From: Roseiarcus sp963805295
GTDB lineage: Bacteria; Pseudomonadota; Alphaproteobacteria; Rhizobiales; Beijerinckiaceae
Direction of reading: 5' to 3'
Length of the DNA: 64,000 bases
NCBI GenBank assembly: GCA_963805295.1
Contig: CAWDTW010000111.1
Location: forward strand, 1-64,000
The position numbers and the translations under genes were made by a program. Positions 35,176 through 45,040 of this stretch are shown here, one piece after another (the first letter of the stretch is position 1; each line of letters starts with the position of its first letter). The notes under the pieces were generated by a model. It saw nothing but the letters and a program-made list of their open reading frames with translations. It did no database searches and was not told the DNA's origin.

Positions 35176-35550
35176 CTATTTGCCGCCCGCTCCCACCTTC
35201 GTCATGGCGTCTTTGCAACCCTCGCTGAGGTCGGCCGCGTGAGACTTCAGGCATGCCGCCTTGGCGTTCTGGCCGGGCTTCACGTCGGCGCAGAACTGCT
35301 TCATGTCCGCCTTGCAGGCCCGCCCGACCGCTGCCACCTTGATGTACGCGATTTGGCAGTCGGTCGACAGGTCGGAGAAGTGCTCCTTCATGCAGGTCGC
35401 GAGCTTGCCGCCGCCGGGCTTCACGTCGCCGCAGACCGACTTGACGTCCTTGGCGCAGGCCTTCGCCAGCGCCGACGGCGCCGCGATCGCGGCGGAAGCC
35501 GACAGTAAGAGCGCCGCGCCGAGCGCGGCGGCAATCGTCAAAGCTTTCAT
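35176..35550 (-). CDS. Secreted cysteine-rich repeat protein
   Basis: A 124-residue protein with a signal peptide (ALTIAAALGAALLLSASAAI) and two-and-a-half repeats of a Cys motif: CAKDVKSVCGDVKPGGGKLA...CMKEHFSDLSTDC and CKADMKQFCADVKPGQNAKA...CLKSHAADLSEGC. This matches the cysteine-rich GLG1-type repeat seen in small periplasmic proteins of alphaproteobacteria. Eight regularly spaced Cys imply disulfides. ATG 35550 has GAGGGG upstream; the longer frame to 35577 is rejected. Confidence 0.85.
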   Translation of the reverse strand: MKALTIAAALGAALLLSASAAIAAPSALAKACAKDVKSVCGDVKPGGGKLATCMKEHFSDLSTDCQIAYIKVAAVGRACKADMKQFCADVKPGQNAKAACLKSHAADLSEGCKDAMTKVGAGGK

Positions 35551-35714
35551 GATGGACCCCTCGCTTCCGAAGCGCATGAAGCACGCCTCGCACTCGTCGC
35601 CGCGCCATACGCGCCAGTCGGCGGCTCACCTACATCATTGCGAATGAACCGGGTCTGAATGGCCGCGCGACCCCTTCTCCCTGCAGACGCGGGGAGAAGG
35701 AATGACGCGAAGCT

Positions 35715-36086
35715 TCAGTCGGCTTGCTCCCGTCGCCCTTCGGCGAAGCGGTCGTTGTCGTTCTCGGAATTAAGTCCGGGGTCGACGTCGAGCCAGGAGC
35801 CCATGCACCGATGGTCGAGGCGCGGCGCCTTGCAGTCGGGCGTCACCGGACCGGGGTCGCAGACGCAGTATTTGTCAGCATGCGGCGTGACCCCGGCCAC
35901 TTCCTTTCGCTCGCCCGAAGGCAGCGCGAAATCCATCTGGGAGCCCGCGATTTTCACCGCGAACTGGCACACGTGTCCGGCCGGCGCCGCGCATAGAAAG
36001 GTCACGGTTTGCTGGGCGCTCGCCGCGCTCGCCAAACAGATCGGCGTCGCGACGCAAAGCGCCGTCGATAGAAGCAGATTTTTCAT
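35715..36086 (-). CDS. Hypothetical secreted protein
   Basis: A 123-residue protein with a signal peptide (LLLSTALCVATPICLASAAS, cleavage near AQQ) and a mature domain with six Cys (LCAAPAGHVCQFAVKI, KYCVCDPGP, DCKAP, RCMGSW). The C-terminal tail is acidic and disordered. It starts seven bases after the stop of the HdeA-like gene, so the two are probably co-transcribed. No family was recognised. Confidence 0.65.
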   Translation of the reverse strand: MKNLLLSTALCVATPICLASAASAQQTVTFLCAAPAGHVCQFAVKIAGSQMDFALPSGERKEVAGVTPHADKYCVCDPGPVTPDCKAPRLDHRCMGSWLDVDPGLNSENDNDRFAEGRREQAD

Positions 36087-36093
36087 GACCCCC

Positions 36094-36450
36094 TCACTTC
36101 TCCATCATCAACCCTTCGGCGCGGTCCTCTTTGAGGATCAAGCCGATGGCGTGAATGATCTTCTGATCCTGGTGCTGCTTGCAGTATTCGATCACCTGGT
36201 GCTCGACGATGCGGCCCTTCTTGAAGTCGGCATAGTGCTTATGGGCGAGGCCGTTGTACCAGCCGCTGTACCAGGTCGCGAGAGCGTTGGCGTCTTCCTG
36301 ATAGGTGTTGGCGAGCTGACCGCAGGTCAGCGCTTGCACGTTGATGAAGCCGTTTGCGTCGGCATAGGTCGAGAGATCGACCGGATCGGCTTTCGCCGCG
36401 CCGACCATTCCGAGCGCCGCCACGCATGAGGCGAGCAGGAACTTGTTCAT
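36094..36450 (-). CDS. HdeA/HdeB-family periplasmic protein
   Basis: A 118-residue protein with a signal peptide (MNKFLLASCVAALGMVGAAK) and a mature domain with two Cys spaced as in HdeA (LTCGQLANTYQEDANALATW ... VIEYCKQHQDQKIIHA). HdeA/B proteins are acid-activated periplasmic chaperones; many alphaproteobacterial relatives lack a proven role. ATG 36450 follows AAGGAG. Trp and Tyr clusters (WYSGWYNGLAHKHYADF) are typical of this branch. Confidence 0.82.
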   Translation of the reverse strand: MNKFLLASCVAALGMVGAAKADPVDLSTYADANGFINVQALTCGQLANTYQEDANALATWYSGWYNGLAHKHYADFKKGRIVEHQVIEYCKQHQDQKIIHAIGLILKEDRAEGLMMEK

Positions 36451-36571
36451 TCTGGACTCCTTGAAGTTGCACAAATTTGAAAACCGCGGGCGACAATTCG
36501 ACCTCACGACGACGCTTCCTTACGCATACGCATGACGCACGACAATGCGCCTTCCGCCGCAAGTTGAAGCC

Positions 36572-36763
36572 TCACATCGGCGCCGGCACGACCGTGTAAT
36601 AGAGGCCGTTCGCGCCATAGGCCGGCCTCAGCCGGCCCGCGGGGCATTGATACAAGGCCTTGGGCTCCAGCGGGGGCGCGGCGGCCGCAGAGCCCTGGCC
36701 CTGCTCGCCGTCGCGCTCGCGCCGCAGGCCGACCACGCCACGCCGGAGCGCGCCCACGCCCAA
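36572..36763 (-). CDS. Doubtful small ORF with protein-like C-terminus
   Basis: The last half of this 63-codon frame reads PPLEPKALYQCPAGRLRPAY then GANGLYYTVVPAPM, which has the look of a small Hyphomicrobiales protein. The first half (GALRRGVVGLRRERDGEQGQ) is GC-driven and the start is a weak TTG. A frameshift may separate it from a real N-terminus upstream. Confidence 0.3.
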   Translation of the reverse strand: MGVGALRRGVVGLRRERDGEQGQGSAAAAPPLEPKALYQCPAGRLRPAYGANGLYYTVVPAPM

Positions 36764-37017
36764 GGTTCGGGGACATTTGCAGCGCTTTCAATGGCTCGCG
36801 TCCCGCTCAGGGACGCCGCTCGCTTTGCCGTTCTAAAGACGGAGCGAGAAGCGCGTACCAAAGCCTTCTGCCACGGGGAAAAGGCGCCCATTTTTTATGA
36901 ATGCCGATCCCGGGTTGTCGGGCCGGAGCCGTTTCAGCTGATTCATTGCTTCCCCCATCATGGCCGCCGTCGCATCGCGGACGGCGCCCGAGAGCCGTCC
37001 GCATGCGCCGCCGACGA

Positions 37018-37743
37018 TCAATAGCAAGGCGGATAGGGATAGTAGCCGCAGGCTGAGGCGGCGCCAGCCGCCGCTGCGCCGACGGCGCCGATCGCAGCGC
37101 CGGTGGCCAGTGCGGCGCCGGGATGGGCGTACCACGCGCCATGCCACGCGGCGCCATGGTAGCCGACGCCGCCGACATGACCCACATGGCCGAAGCCGAC
37201 GCCGCCCACACGGCCAAAGCCGCCGCGCGCCGCGAACCAGTCGATGAAGAGCGAAGCCGGTCCGGTCGCCTTCGACAGGCCTCCTTCGAGGACTGACACC
37301 TCGAAAGTCAATTTGTCGCCTTCGAGCTTCGGCGCTTTCAAGACAACGACGGCGTCCTCGACGGAAGCGCCGTCCGCGCCGAGCACCGAAATCGTGGCAT
37401 TCGGCGGATCGTGAGCGAAGCTGTCGCTGCCCTCATCCCATTCTTTGAGGAAATCCTTGGTCAACACGTGCCCAGCCGCTCTGACCGGACGATCGGCGAA
37501 GACGATGGAATTGGCCGAAACGCCAGTCATGGTCAGGGCGTTGCCCTGGAGCGTAGCCCCATGGGAATTGATGACGGCGAGCGAGGGGATCATCTCGTTT
37601 TGCGGCGACGCGCCGATGGTCTTCTGAGCGGGCGCGCTGATCGCGTCCAGGGCCGGCGCCGGCGCGTTCTGCGCCACCGCGAGCGGCGCCGCCACGAGCG
37701 CGAGCAGCGCGCCGCCAAATCCGATCGCTAGGTTGTTCGACAT
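37018..37743 (-). CDS. Secreted protein with Gly/His/Tyr-rich tail
   Basis: A 241-residue protein with a signal peptide (AIGFGGALLALVAAPLAVAQ). The middle domain (about residues 60-175) includes GNALTMTGVSANSIVFADRP and DSFAHDPPNATISVLGADGA, a pattern seen in unnamed periplasmic proteins. The tail is a low-complexity run of Gly, His and Ala (FGRVGGVGFGHVGHVGGVGY) ending YYPYPPCY. ATG 37743 has GGAGAG upstream. Function is unknown; the His-rich tail may bind metal. Confidence 0.75.
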   Translation of the reverse strand: MSNNLAIGFGGALLALVAAPLAVAQNAPAPALDAISAPAQKTIGASPQNEMIPSLAVINSHGATLQGNALTMTGVSANSIVFADRPVRAAGHVLTKDFLKEWDEGSDSFAHDPPNATISVLGADGASVEDAVVVLKAPKLEGDKLTFEVSVLEGGLSKATGPASLFIDWFAARGGFGRVGGVGFGHVGHVGGVGYHGAAWHGAWYAHPGAALATGAAIGAVGAAAAGAASACGYYPYPPCY

Positions 37744-37778
37744 TGATCTTTCTCTCCGTTCATTGCCAGAAACAGCAT

Positions 37779-37943
37779 TCAGAAACTCAGCGTGAGCTGG
37801 GTGCGCAACTGCCAATCAGCTCCATATGTCGGCTTCACGACATTGTAGTAGGCGGCGAGCGACAGATTGATCGGCAGCTTGCCGACCTTGAATACGCGCC
37901 CTGCCCCGCCGCCGATCGGCACGGTCCATTTCGTTCCCAACAT
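37779..37943 (-). pseudogene. Outer-membrane transporter-like protein, C-terminal remnant
   Basis: The frame MLGTKWTVPIGGGAGRVFKV, GKLPINLSLAAYYNVVKPTY and GADWQLRTQLTLSF, with its stop at 37779-37781, reproduces the last ~54 residues of barrel proteins that usually accompany HlyD/DUF3302 genes in alphaproteobacteria. The rest of the protein is missing; the piece lies 15 bp downstream of the HlyD gene stop on the same strand, so a large internal deletion has occurred. Confidence 0.6.
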
Positions 37944-37958
37944 CCCGCCGCCTGACCT

Positions 37959-39109
37959 TCACAGCGGATAGAGCCAGTTCAGCCACGTGGTCGTGCGGAT
38001 GGAAACCTTGCGCAGCGCCGCCCAGGCGCCCTGATCTCCCGCTGTGTAGATTGCGGCGGCGCCTTGCGCGCCGAGCGGAAATTTCGACGGGTCCGGGTCG
38101 TCGACGAGGATTTCGCGGCGTACTGGCCTTGCGGAATGTTCGGCGGCGGCGGCTCGAACTTGGGGATTTCGTCGCTGGGAAGATACTGCCCGACGCCGTT
38201 GGCCTTCCAAATGCTATCGACGTGGCCTTTGAAAATCTGGCCCGGGTAGAGGTTGAACTCCAGTTCCACGAACTGACCCGGGCGCACGAACTTGAGGTTC
38301 TCCTGATAATAGGTCGCAAGCACGTAACGGTCCGCCTCCGCGATCAGGGCCGCGATGCCGCCGACGCGCAGGATGCCGGACACCATGCCCGGGCGCACCT
38401 GCAGATTGACGATGCGGCCGTCCTCCGGCGCCCTCAGCGTCGTGTTGTCGAGGTAGTATTGCGCCTCCTTGAGCTGCGCCTCGTAGTTGGCCACCGACGT
38501 ATTCACGCCATTGATTTGCGAGGCGTAACTCAGATTGGCGCGATCGAGCTCGGCCACCGCCTCGAGGTGCGACGCATCCGCGATGTCGACGCGATTCCGC
38601 CATAGCTCGACGTCCTCGGCGGCCGCCGAATTCTGCTTCACCAGCTTGTCATAGATTTCCTTCTCATATCGATAGAAGGTCAGCTGCGACAGTGTCCGCG
38701 CGGTCTTTTGCATTGCGACTTCGATGTCGGCCTTCAGGACTTTGACGTTCTGCCTGGCGGCCGCCAGTTGCGCTTCGATCTGCTCGACCTTCAATTCGTA
38801 GACGGTGCGATCGAACTGGAACAGCGGTTGGCCCTTCTTCACTTCCGTGTTGTCTTCGACCAGCACCTCGGTGACCAGCGTCGGCCCAGAAAGCCGTGGA
38901 ATCAGCTGAATGGTGTGCTGGACGACCGTGGCGTTGGCGGACTGCGGCGTCACGAAGCGCAGGCCGATGACGAAGATGAGCATGAGATGGAGGACGACGA
39001 CGCTGAATTCGAACACCCATCCCGGCGTCATCCGCAGAAGCTTGAGCTTCAGGAACACAAGCCAGAAAACGAAGCCGGCGATGGCGAGGACAAGGAATCC
39101 GACCATCAT
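37959..39109 (-). pseudogene. HlyD/EmrA-family membrane-fusion protein, one frameshift
   Basis: The ~383-codon adaptor has two N-terminal membrane segments (MMVGFLVLAIAGFVFWLVFL and VVVLHLMLIFVIGLRFV), a lipoyl half motif (VTEVLVEDNTEVKKGQPLFQ), a long coiled coil (residues 110-225) and the second lipoyl half (LRAPEDGRIVNLQVRPGMVS), then a barrel domain. Near 38107 one A is missing: GQYAAK should continue ILVDDPDPSKFPLGAQGAAA, which is in the neighbouring frame through to LNWLYPL and the stop at 37959. It follows the DUF3302 gene with probable ATGA overlap. Confidence 0.87.
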
Positions 39110-39458
39110 GGCGCGGGACTCCCCCGTGCGGCGCGGCCGGCTCCTCAGGCGGCGGCTTGCCCCTGAGCCGCGCCACCATCGCCTCGGTCTCGCGCTGCAC
39201 GTCCTTGGGCAGATAGCGCAAGTCGACCACGTCGGTCGGCTTGAAAGCCCAGATCAGCGCCTCGATCCACGGCACCACCGCGAGAAAACCCAGCCAGCCC
39301 ATCCAGTAGACCGCGTCGGCCTCGGGATGGTTGCGGGCGATGGCGATGCGCCCCGGCAGCCCGAGTATAAAGATCAGGACGCCGAGGAACGCGACGCCGA
39401 TGACGAACAACGCCGCGAAGGTGACGTAGTCCCAGAAATCGAGCTCGAATCCCAACAA
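39106..39458 (-). CDS. DUF3302 family inner-membrane protein, 3' end uncertain
   Basis: The protein starts MLGFELDFWDYVTFAALFVI and has two membrane segments, then IAIARNHPEADAVYWMGWLG, AVVPWIEALIWAFKPTDVVD and LRYLPKDVQRETEAMVARLR. This is the DUF3302 pattern, small proteins encoded with HlyD-type adaptors. As read, the frame runs on into the HlyD gene to 38664; a one-base change near 39110-39160 would end it at the TGA overlapping the HlyD ATG (39106-39108), the arrangement expected for a coupled pair. The end given here assumes that. Confidence 0.7.
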
Positions 39459-39537
39459 AGCCCCCTCCAGAGTCCTTTCAGCGTTTGCTCGTCGTCGGCC
39501 GCGCGGCGCCTCTCGTGGACAACGCCGATCAGAAGCT

Positions 39538-41066
39538 TCACGGCGTCAGCTCGATCTCGCCCGGCCGCCAGGTCTGGTCGAACCACGGGTCGAGCGGGCC
39601 GTAGAGGCGCAGAATCATGAACCAGCCTTTGCCGGGAATCGTCTGCACCCAGTTGTTTTCCCTTCCGGCCGGGGCTTGGGGCCAAAGTAGACATCCACCG
39701 AGCCGTCGGCATTGACCTTGAGGGCTTTGTTCTGACTGCTCACGCTCGGCGAATTTTGATCGGTCTGCACCATGGAACGGGTCTGGTTGTCGTACACGAT
39801 CACGGACCAGAAATCCTTCACCGGCACGTTGGGCGGCAGATGCATCTTGTAGGTTTTCCCGCCGTCAAAGGGATTGCCATTGGAGTCCTGCACGGACCAC
39901 GGATATTGCGAACCTTTGCCGACCATCTTCATCTCCATCGCCGGCGTCACGCCGGTGGCGAAGTAATAATAGAAGATGTAGCCGTCCATGTTCATCACGC
40001 CGGGTGAAGTCTCGAACTTATAGCCGCCGAAGAACGGCAGCCGCCAGGTGCTGTTGGGGAAGTAATAGGCATCCTTGCCGCGGATCTTGAAGGCGATGGT
40101 GCGCGCGGTCACGGCGCCAATGTTGGCGGCGTCGGTCAGAATGGCCTTCATGCGCGCATCAGGATTGAACGGCTTGCCCTTCTCAATCCCGATGGAGGCG
40201 AAGAGGCCAAGCGTGGTCGGGTCGCTGCCTTTGGACGGTTCTTCCTGGATGACCTTGTTCAACATATCCCAGAACTGATAATCACCCGGGGCGACATAGT
40301 TGGCCGGCACACCCGAGCCGTTGACGAAATTCATCGCGGGCGGGTGGTCGCGGCATCCGCCAGGGAATAGACCTTGAAATGCGACTTCACCGATTCCACG
40401 CCCGGCTTGGTGGAACCGTCCACGACGAAAGCGCGGAACACGAGCCAATTGCCATAGGTGCTCGGCTTCACAACGAAGTAACCCTCGGGAATCTCACCTT
40501 TGTAATCGGGCGGCAGCACCAGATATTTGCCGCCTTTGCCGTGGTCCGCCGGTGATGCCGACGTCAGCCACCCAACGATACCAGAAATCATCTGACAATC
40601 CCAAGACCATCGGCGGCACTTCCACGACCAGCGGACCCTTGTGCAGATCGATCCAGAACAAGTTGTAGATGGTGTTGTCGTTGAACGTGAGCCCGACCGT
40701 CCGCGAATCCACGAGCTGCTCCCAAATCGGCACGGTCGTATTGGCGGGGCCCATCGCAAGGATGCCGTTGCGGTCAGCCGCCTGGTTCACCGCCAGCAGC
40801 GCGAGCAGATAGGCCTGAACCGCGCGCTGGAAGTCCAGATTGTCGTAGATTTTTTCGGTGCTGGCCTGATCCGGAACGCCGTCGAAGAATTTGAGCGCGC
40901 GAAAGCGCGTGTCGACCGTGTCGGGCGAAGCGACGCCGGGCGGCAGGGGAGTCGAGAACTTGAACTCCGGAGACGCCGGCGCGCCGGTCAGCGGCTGGGC
41001 GACGCTCGAGCCCGCACCGAACGCGACGAGCGCCGCGCAGATCGTGATGTTAACGTGACTTCGCAT
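39538..41066 (-). pseudogene. DUF1254/DUF1214 domain protein, three frameshifts
   Basis: Read across frames the ~509-codon protein has a signal peptide (ITICAALVAFGAGSSVAQ), the DUF1254 domain (AVQAYLLALLAVNQAADRNG, TVGLTFNDNTIYNLFWIDLH) and the DUF1214 domain (NGNPFDGGKTYKMHLPPNVP, FWSVIVYDNQTRSMVQTDQN, then NNWVQTIPGKGWFMILRLYG ending WRPGEIELTP). One-base indels lie near 40557, 40335 (expected RPAMNFVNGSG) and 39675 (GPKAPAG). The family is periplasmic and of unknown activity. It sits between the sulfatase and the DUF3302/HlyD genes on the same strand. Confidence 0.85.
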
Positions 41067-41311
41067 TATGCCCTCCTTGTGATCCTACAGGCGAATATTT
41101 CGGGCCACGACAACGGGACCAATCGCCGCGCCCTTCCGACCTCGACCCCTCGCGCCCAGCGAGACAGATCGGCCGTCCAATTGGATGACCGATCCGCTTC
41201 TTCGTTCGACGGCTAGTTCGCGTCCTGCGCCGCGCGATAGGCTTCCGCTCGCTTCTTCCGGTCGGCCCCGCGCCGCGGCGCGAGCGGGGCCGTCGCCTCG
41301 TCCGTGTTCCT

Positions 41312-43797
41312 TCACCGATCCCGCTTCTTCGCCAGTTCCTCCATCATGGCCTTGATGGCCTCCGGCGTCATACTGGTTTCGCCGAGGTCGAAGGTGATCT
41401 TCTCCAGCGTGCCGGTGAACGGGAAGGGCACGTGATAGTCGGAGTCGTCCACCGACGTGCCGGTGTCGAGGCCGACGTCGAACGTCTCGTCCCAGGCCCA
41501 GATGAACGGCTGGGTATGGGGCAACGACTTCTTCGCCACCTCTTTCCCGTCCACCGAAAGCGTGCCGGAGCCCCCGCGCCCGACCGCCATCCCGGTCGGG
41601 TCCATCTTCCAGTCGAAGACGATGGTGTGCTCGCCGGGCGGCAGCGCGTCGGGGCCCTGCCATTTCGGCCGCTCGAGATCGAGCAAGTCCATCGTGAAGG
41701 TCGGCTTGCCGTCCTTGAGGTAGAGCCCGTAGCCCGAGAACCGCCCGCCCTGGGTGACCAGCACGCCGTTCGCCCCGCCCTGCGGCACCTCGATCTCGGC
41801 GGTGATCTTGTACGAGCGGTTGAGGATCGAGGGCGCGACGCCGAACTCGTTCGACGTATTCGGCGTGGTATAGACGAACTGCGTTCGGCCCGACGCCGGT
41901 CCGGGGCGCTCGACGGTCAGGATCGCGACCTGCGACGCGTTCAGCGGCAGCACCTGGTTGCGCACCGCCTCGATCATCCAGAGTTCCTGCATGCTGCGCA
42001 GTCGCTCGGGCTCCCGGGCGGCGAGATCGTTCGTCTGGGTCGGATCCTCCTTGAGGTTGAAGAGCTCCCACTTAAATCCGTTCAGCACGTCGACCGGCGG
42101 ATGCCCTTTGACGCCTTCCCACGGGGTCACCGCCGGAATGGTGTTGGCCATCCAGCCGTCGTGGTAGATCGCGCGATTGCCAAAGATCTCGAAATACTGG
42201 GTGGTGCGCGGCGACGAAGCGTCGGCGTTGGCCTTGTCCCAGGTATAGACCATGCTGACCCCGTCCCACGGGCGCTGGGCGATGCCGTTCACCATCGTCG
42301 GCTGGGGGACGCCGATCGCATCGAAGACCGTCGGGATGACGTCGATGACGTGATGGAACTGGTTGCGGATGCCGCCGGCGTCCGTGATGCGTTTGGGCCA
42401 GGTCACCACCATGCCGGTGCGCGTGCCGCCGAGATGCGAGGCGATCTGCTTGACCCAGCGATAGGGGGTGTCCATCGCAAACGCCCAGGGCACGGCGAAG
42501 TGGGGATAGGTTTCATCGGTGCCCCACGCCGAAATCATGGGCAGCATCTGCTCCACCGTGAAAGCGTAGCCGTTGAAATAGGCGACCTCGTTCGGCGTGC
42601 CGTGCATCGAGCCTTCGGCGCTCATGCCGTTGTCGCCGAGGACGTAGATGATCAGCGTGTTGTCGAACAGGCCCAGCTTCTCGACGGTTTCGACGATGCG
42701 GCCGATCTCGTGGTCGCTGTAGGCCATGTAGGCGGCCCAGACGTCGATCTGGCGAAGGTAGAGCTTCTTCTGGTCGGCCGACAGCGTCTCCCACTTGGGG
42801 AGGAAGTCCGGCCAGGGCGGAAGCTTGGCGTTCGCCGGCACCACGCCCAGCTTCTTCTGGTTTGCGAAGATGCGCTCGCTGACCGCGTTCCAGCCGTCGT
42901 CGAACAGATGCATCGCGCTGATCTTGTCCACCCACTCCTCGGTCGGATGGTGTGGCGCGTGCGTCGCGCCCGGCGCGTAGTGGATGAACCAGGGCGTTCG
43001 GGTCGGTCGAGGTCTGCGTGGTGATGTACTCGATGCAGTCATCCGCCATCGCGGTGATCAGGTTCCACTCGCCTTGCTTGCCGTTGTAGGGGTGGATCGC
43101 TGTCGTGTTGCGGAACAGGCAGCCCGGCTCCCACTGGCTGGTGTCGCCGCCGACGAAGCCGTAAAAATAGCCGTAGCCCTGCCCGATCGGCCAGTGGGTG
43201 AACGGTCCCTGCGGGCTCGCCTCCCAGACCGGCACGTTGTGGTTCTTGCCGAACCAGGCGGTGGAGTATCCGTTCTCCTTTAGGGCCATCGCTCCATGCG
43301 CCGTCTCAGGCCGCGTGATGAAGTCGTAGCCGGGATAGCCGGTCGATCCTTCGGTCACCATGCCGAAGCCGACCGCGTGATGGTTTCGGCCGGTGAGCAG
43401 CGCCGCCCGGGTCGGCGAGCAGAGCGCCGTGTTGTGCATCTCGGTGTAGCGCAGGCCGCGCTCAGCCAACTTATCCACCGTCGGCGTCGGCACGAGGCCG
43501 CCAAACGCCGTGTTGGAGCCGAAGCCCGCATCGTCGATCAGGACCAGCAGCACGTTCGGCGCGCCTTCGGGCGGCATGACGGTCGGCGGCCAGCCCGGCA
43601 TGCTCTGGACGAAGTTCGGTTCGATGAAGCCTTTGAACGGCGGCGTCGGGGTCGGCAGCACTTTGCTGTCGGGGAACTGGACCGCCGTCGGCGACTGCGC
43701 GCGGGCCGCCGTGCGGAAGCCGACCGCGCCGAGCGCCGCCGCCAGCGCGCCCTTGGCCGATGACAGGAACAATTGCCGTCGATTTAATCTTGCTCAT
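41312..43797 (-). pseudogene. Arylsulfatase (formylglycine type), two frameshifts
   Basis: The ~828-codon gene encodes a large exported sulfatase. The Tat-like signal (expected MSKINRRQLFLSSAKGALAA) is broken by one extra A near 43783. The metal site is NVLLVLIDDAGFG, and CSPTRAALLTGR carries the Cys converted to formylglycine. Near 42987 the frame changes between TSTDPN and PWFIHYAPGATHAPHHPTEE. The second metal site is VLGDNGMSAEGSMHGTPNE, and a jelly-roll C-terminal domain ends EAIKAMMEELAKKRDR. It hydrolyses sulfate esters; the natural substrate cannot be deduced. A sulfatase-maturing enzyme is not encoded in the window. Confidence 0.92.
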
Positions 43798-43820
43798 CAC
43801 GTCCTCCTCCTCAATCGCAT

Positions 43821-43946
43821 TCAAATCGGTGGCTGGAATCGGCCAGCCACGCCTCTTAAGCGTTCACGCATGGCGGCGGGATGCGGCAGCGCCATGATCT
43901 CATCGGCATAGCGCCCCTTGCGGACGAGGTCGGCCATGGTCCGCAT
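43821..43946 (-). CDS. Small ORF between HAD gene and sulfatase, possible remnant
   Basis: The frame MRTMADLVRKGRYADEIMAL then PHPAAMRERLRGVAGRFQPP and I ends at 43821. It reads like a genuine helical protein tail, with in-frame sense codons upstream (HGSDTP), but is too short to assign. It may be the end of a lost gene. It lies 23 bp upstream of the sulfatase start. Confidence 0.35.
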   Translation of the reverse strand: MRTMADLVRKGRYADEIMALPHPAAMRERLRGVAGRFQPPI

Positions 43947-43977
43947 CGGCGTGTCCGATCCATGAGGACACCAACCC

Positions 43978-45032
43978 TCAAGCCTCAAACGCGAAAATCT
44001 TCTTCCAGTCCCTCTTCATGCTGACGACGATCCAGCCCTGTTTGACGGCCATGTCGTACATCGCCTGGCTGAACGTCCCGACCCCCGTGTTCGGCAGGCC
44101 TTGCGCCGGACCGTAAGCGTATTCGCGCTCGGCGTCGTCGTGCAGCACGGCGGCGGAAAGCCGCAGGCCGGAGCCCGCCTTCACGTATTCGAGCATCTGC
44201 TGATCGTCGGACGACGAATTGCCGAAGGCGAGATGAGGGCCGGCGCCCGTAGAGCAGCCAGAAGTTCTCGATCTTGCCGGCTTCGAGATTGTCGAGGACG
44301 AGCCTGGGCTCCTGGGTCAAGATGGGCTTGCCGTCCTTGGCGTAGCCGAACTTGGCCGCCTGCGCCGTTCCGCAGACGCGCTCGGGCGGAATGTCGTAGA
44401 CCCTGCCCGAATATTCGCGCACGAAGCTCTCGCTGCCGCCGGTGGCGATGAAGTTCGCAAATCCGTTCGCGCGCAGAAGCGCCAGGAGTTCGATCATCGG
44501 CTGATAGACGAGGTCGGTGTAGGGCCGGTCCCAGCGCGGATGTTTCGCCGTTGTGAGCCACTGCCGGACGTCGGCGCGGAAGTCCTCGACCGTCATGCCG
44601 CTCTGCGTTTCGAGCACGATCTCGAATAGCTCCCGCATCGACAATTTGGCGATGGCCTCGCGATCGCCGGTGAGCACGGCCTTGAACGGTTCGCGGCCCT
44701 TCAGCTCCGGCTTCGTTTTGACGAGCGCGGGCACGCGATCGAGACAAAAAACGACCTGCGTATAGAGCGGGTGCTCGACCCACAGCGTGCCGTCTTGGTC
44801 GAATTCCGCGATCCGCTCTTCCGGCGGCAGGAAATCCGGGCTCGCCGGATCGGTCGTCGCGTGGACGAACTTGAGGATCGCCTCCTTGGCCGGGCCGTCG
44901 TTCCACGACGCGAGCGGCGTTGCGGCCTCGGCCTGCGCGGCGGCGGCGTCGAGAAGTCCGGGCAGGGCTGGCAAGGCCGCGAGCGCGCCGAGCACAAGAC
45001 GGCGGCTCGGCCATCGGAACCGGAGGATGACA
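43978..45032 (-). pseudogene. HAD-family phosphatase with Tat-like signal, frameshifted; IS256 at 5' end
   Basis: The product has an export signal (SRRLVLGALAALPALPGLLD) and the HAD core: motif I FDQDGTLWVEHPLYTQVVFC, motif II FIATGGSESFVREYSGRVYD and, past a one-base insertion near 44247, the final FGNSSSDDQQMLEYVKAGSG, motif IV DDAEREYAYG and KQGWIVVSMKRDWKKIFAFE. It belongs with phosphoserine-phosphatase-like acid phosphatases. Its original start codon is not visible: the IS256 element entered within about eight codons upstream of the first conserved residues, and the present frame begins inside the IS. Confidence 0.8.
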
Positions 45033-45040
45033 CGATGACG

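Noticed and set aside
41432..43024. 530-codon open frame on the plus strand through sulfatase 1
   Set aside because: It is antisense to a gene with clear sulfatase motifs, has an unnatural Arg/Gly/Val/Asp composition and no ribosome site; a high-GC shadow.
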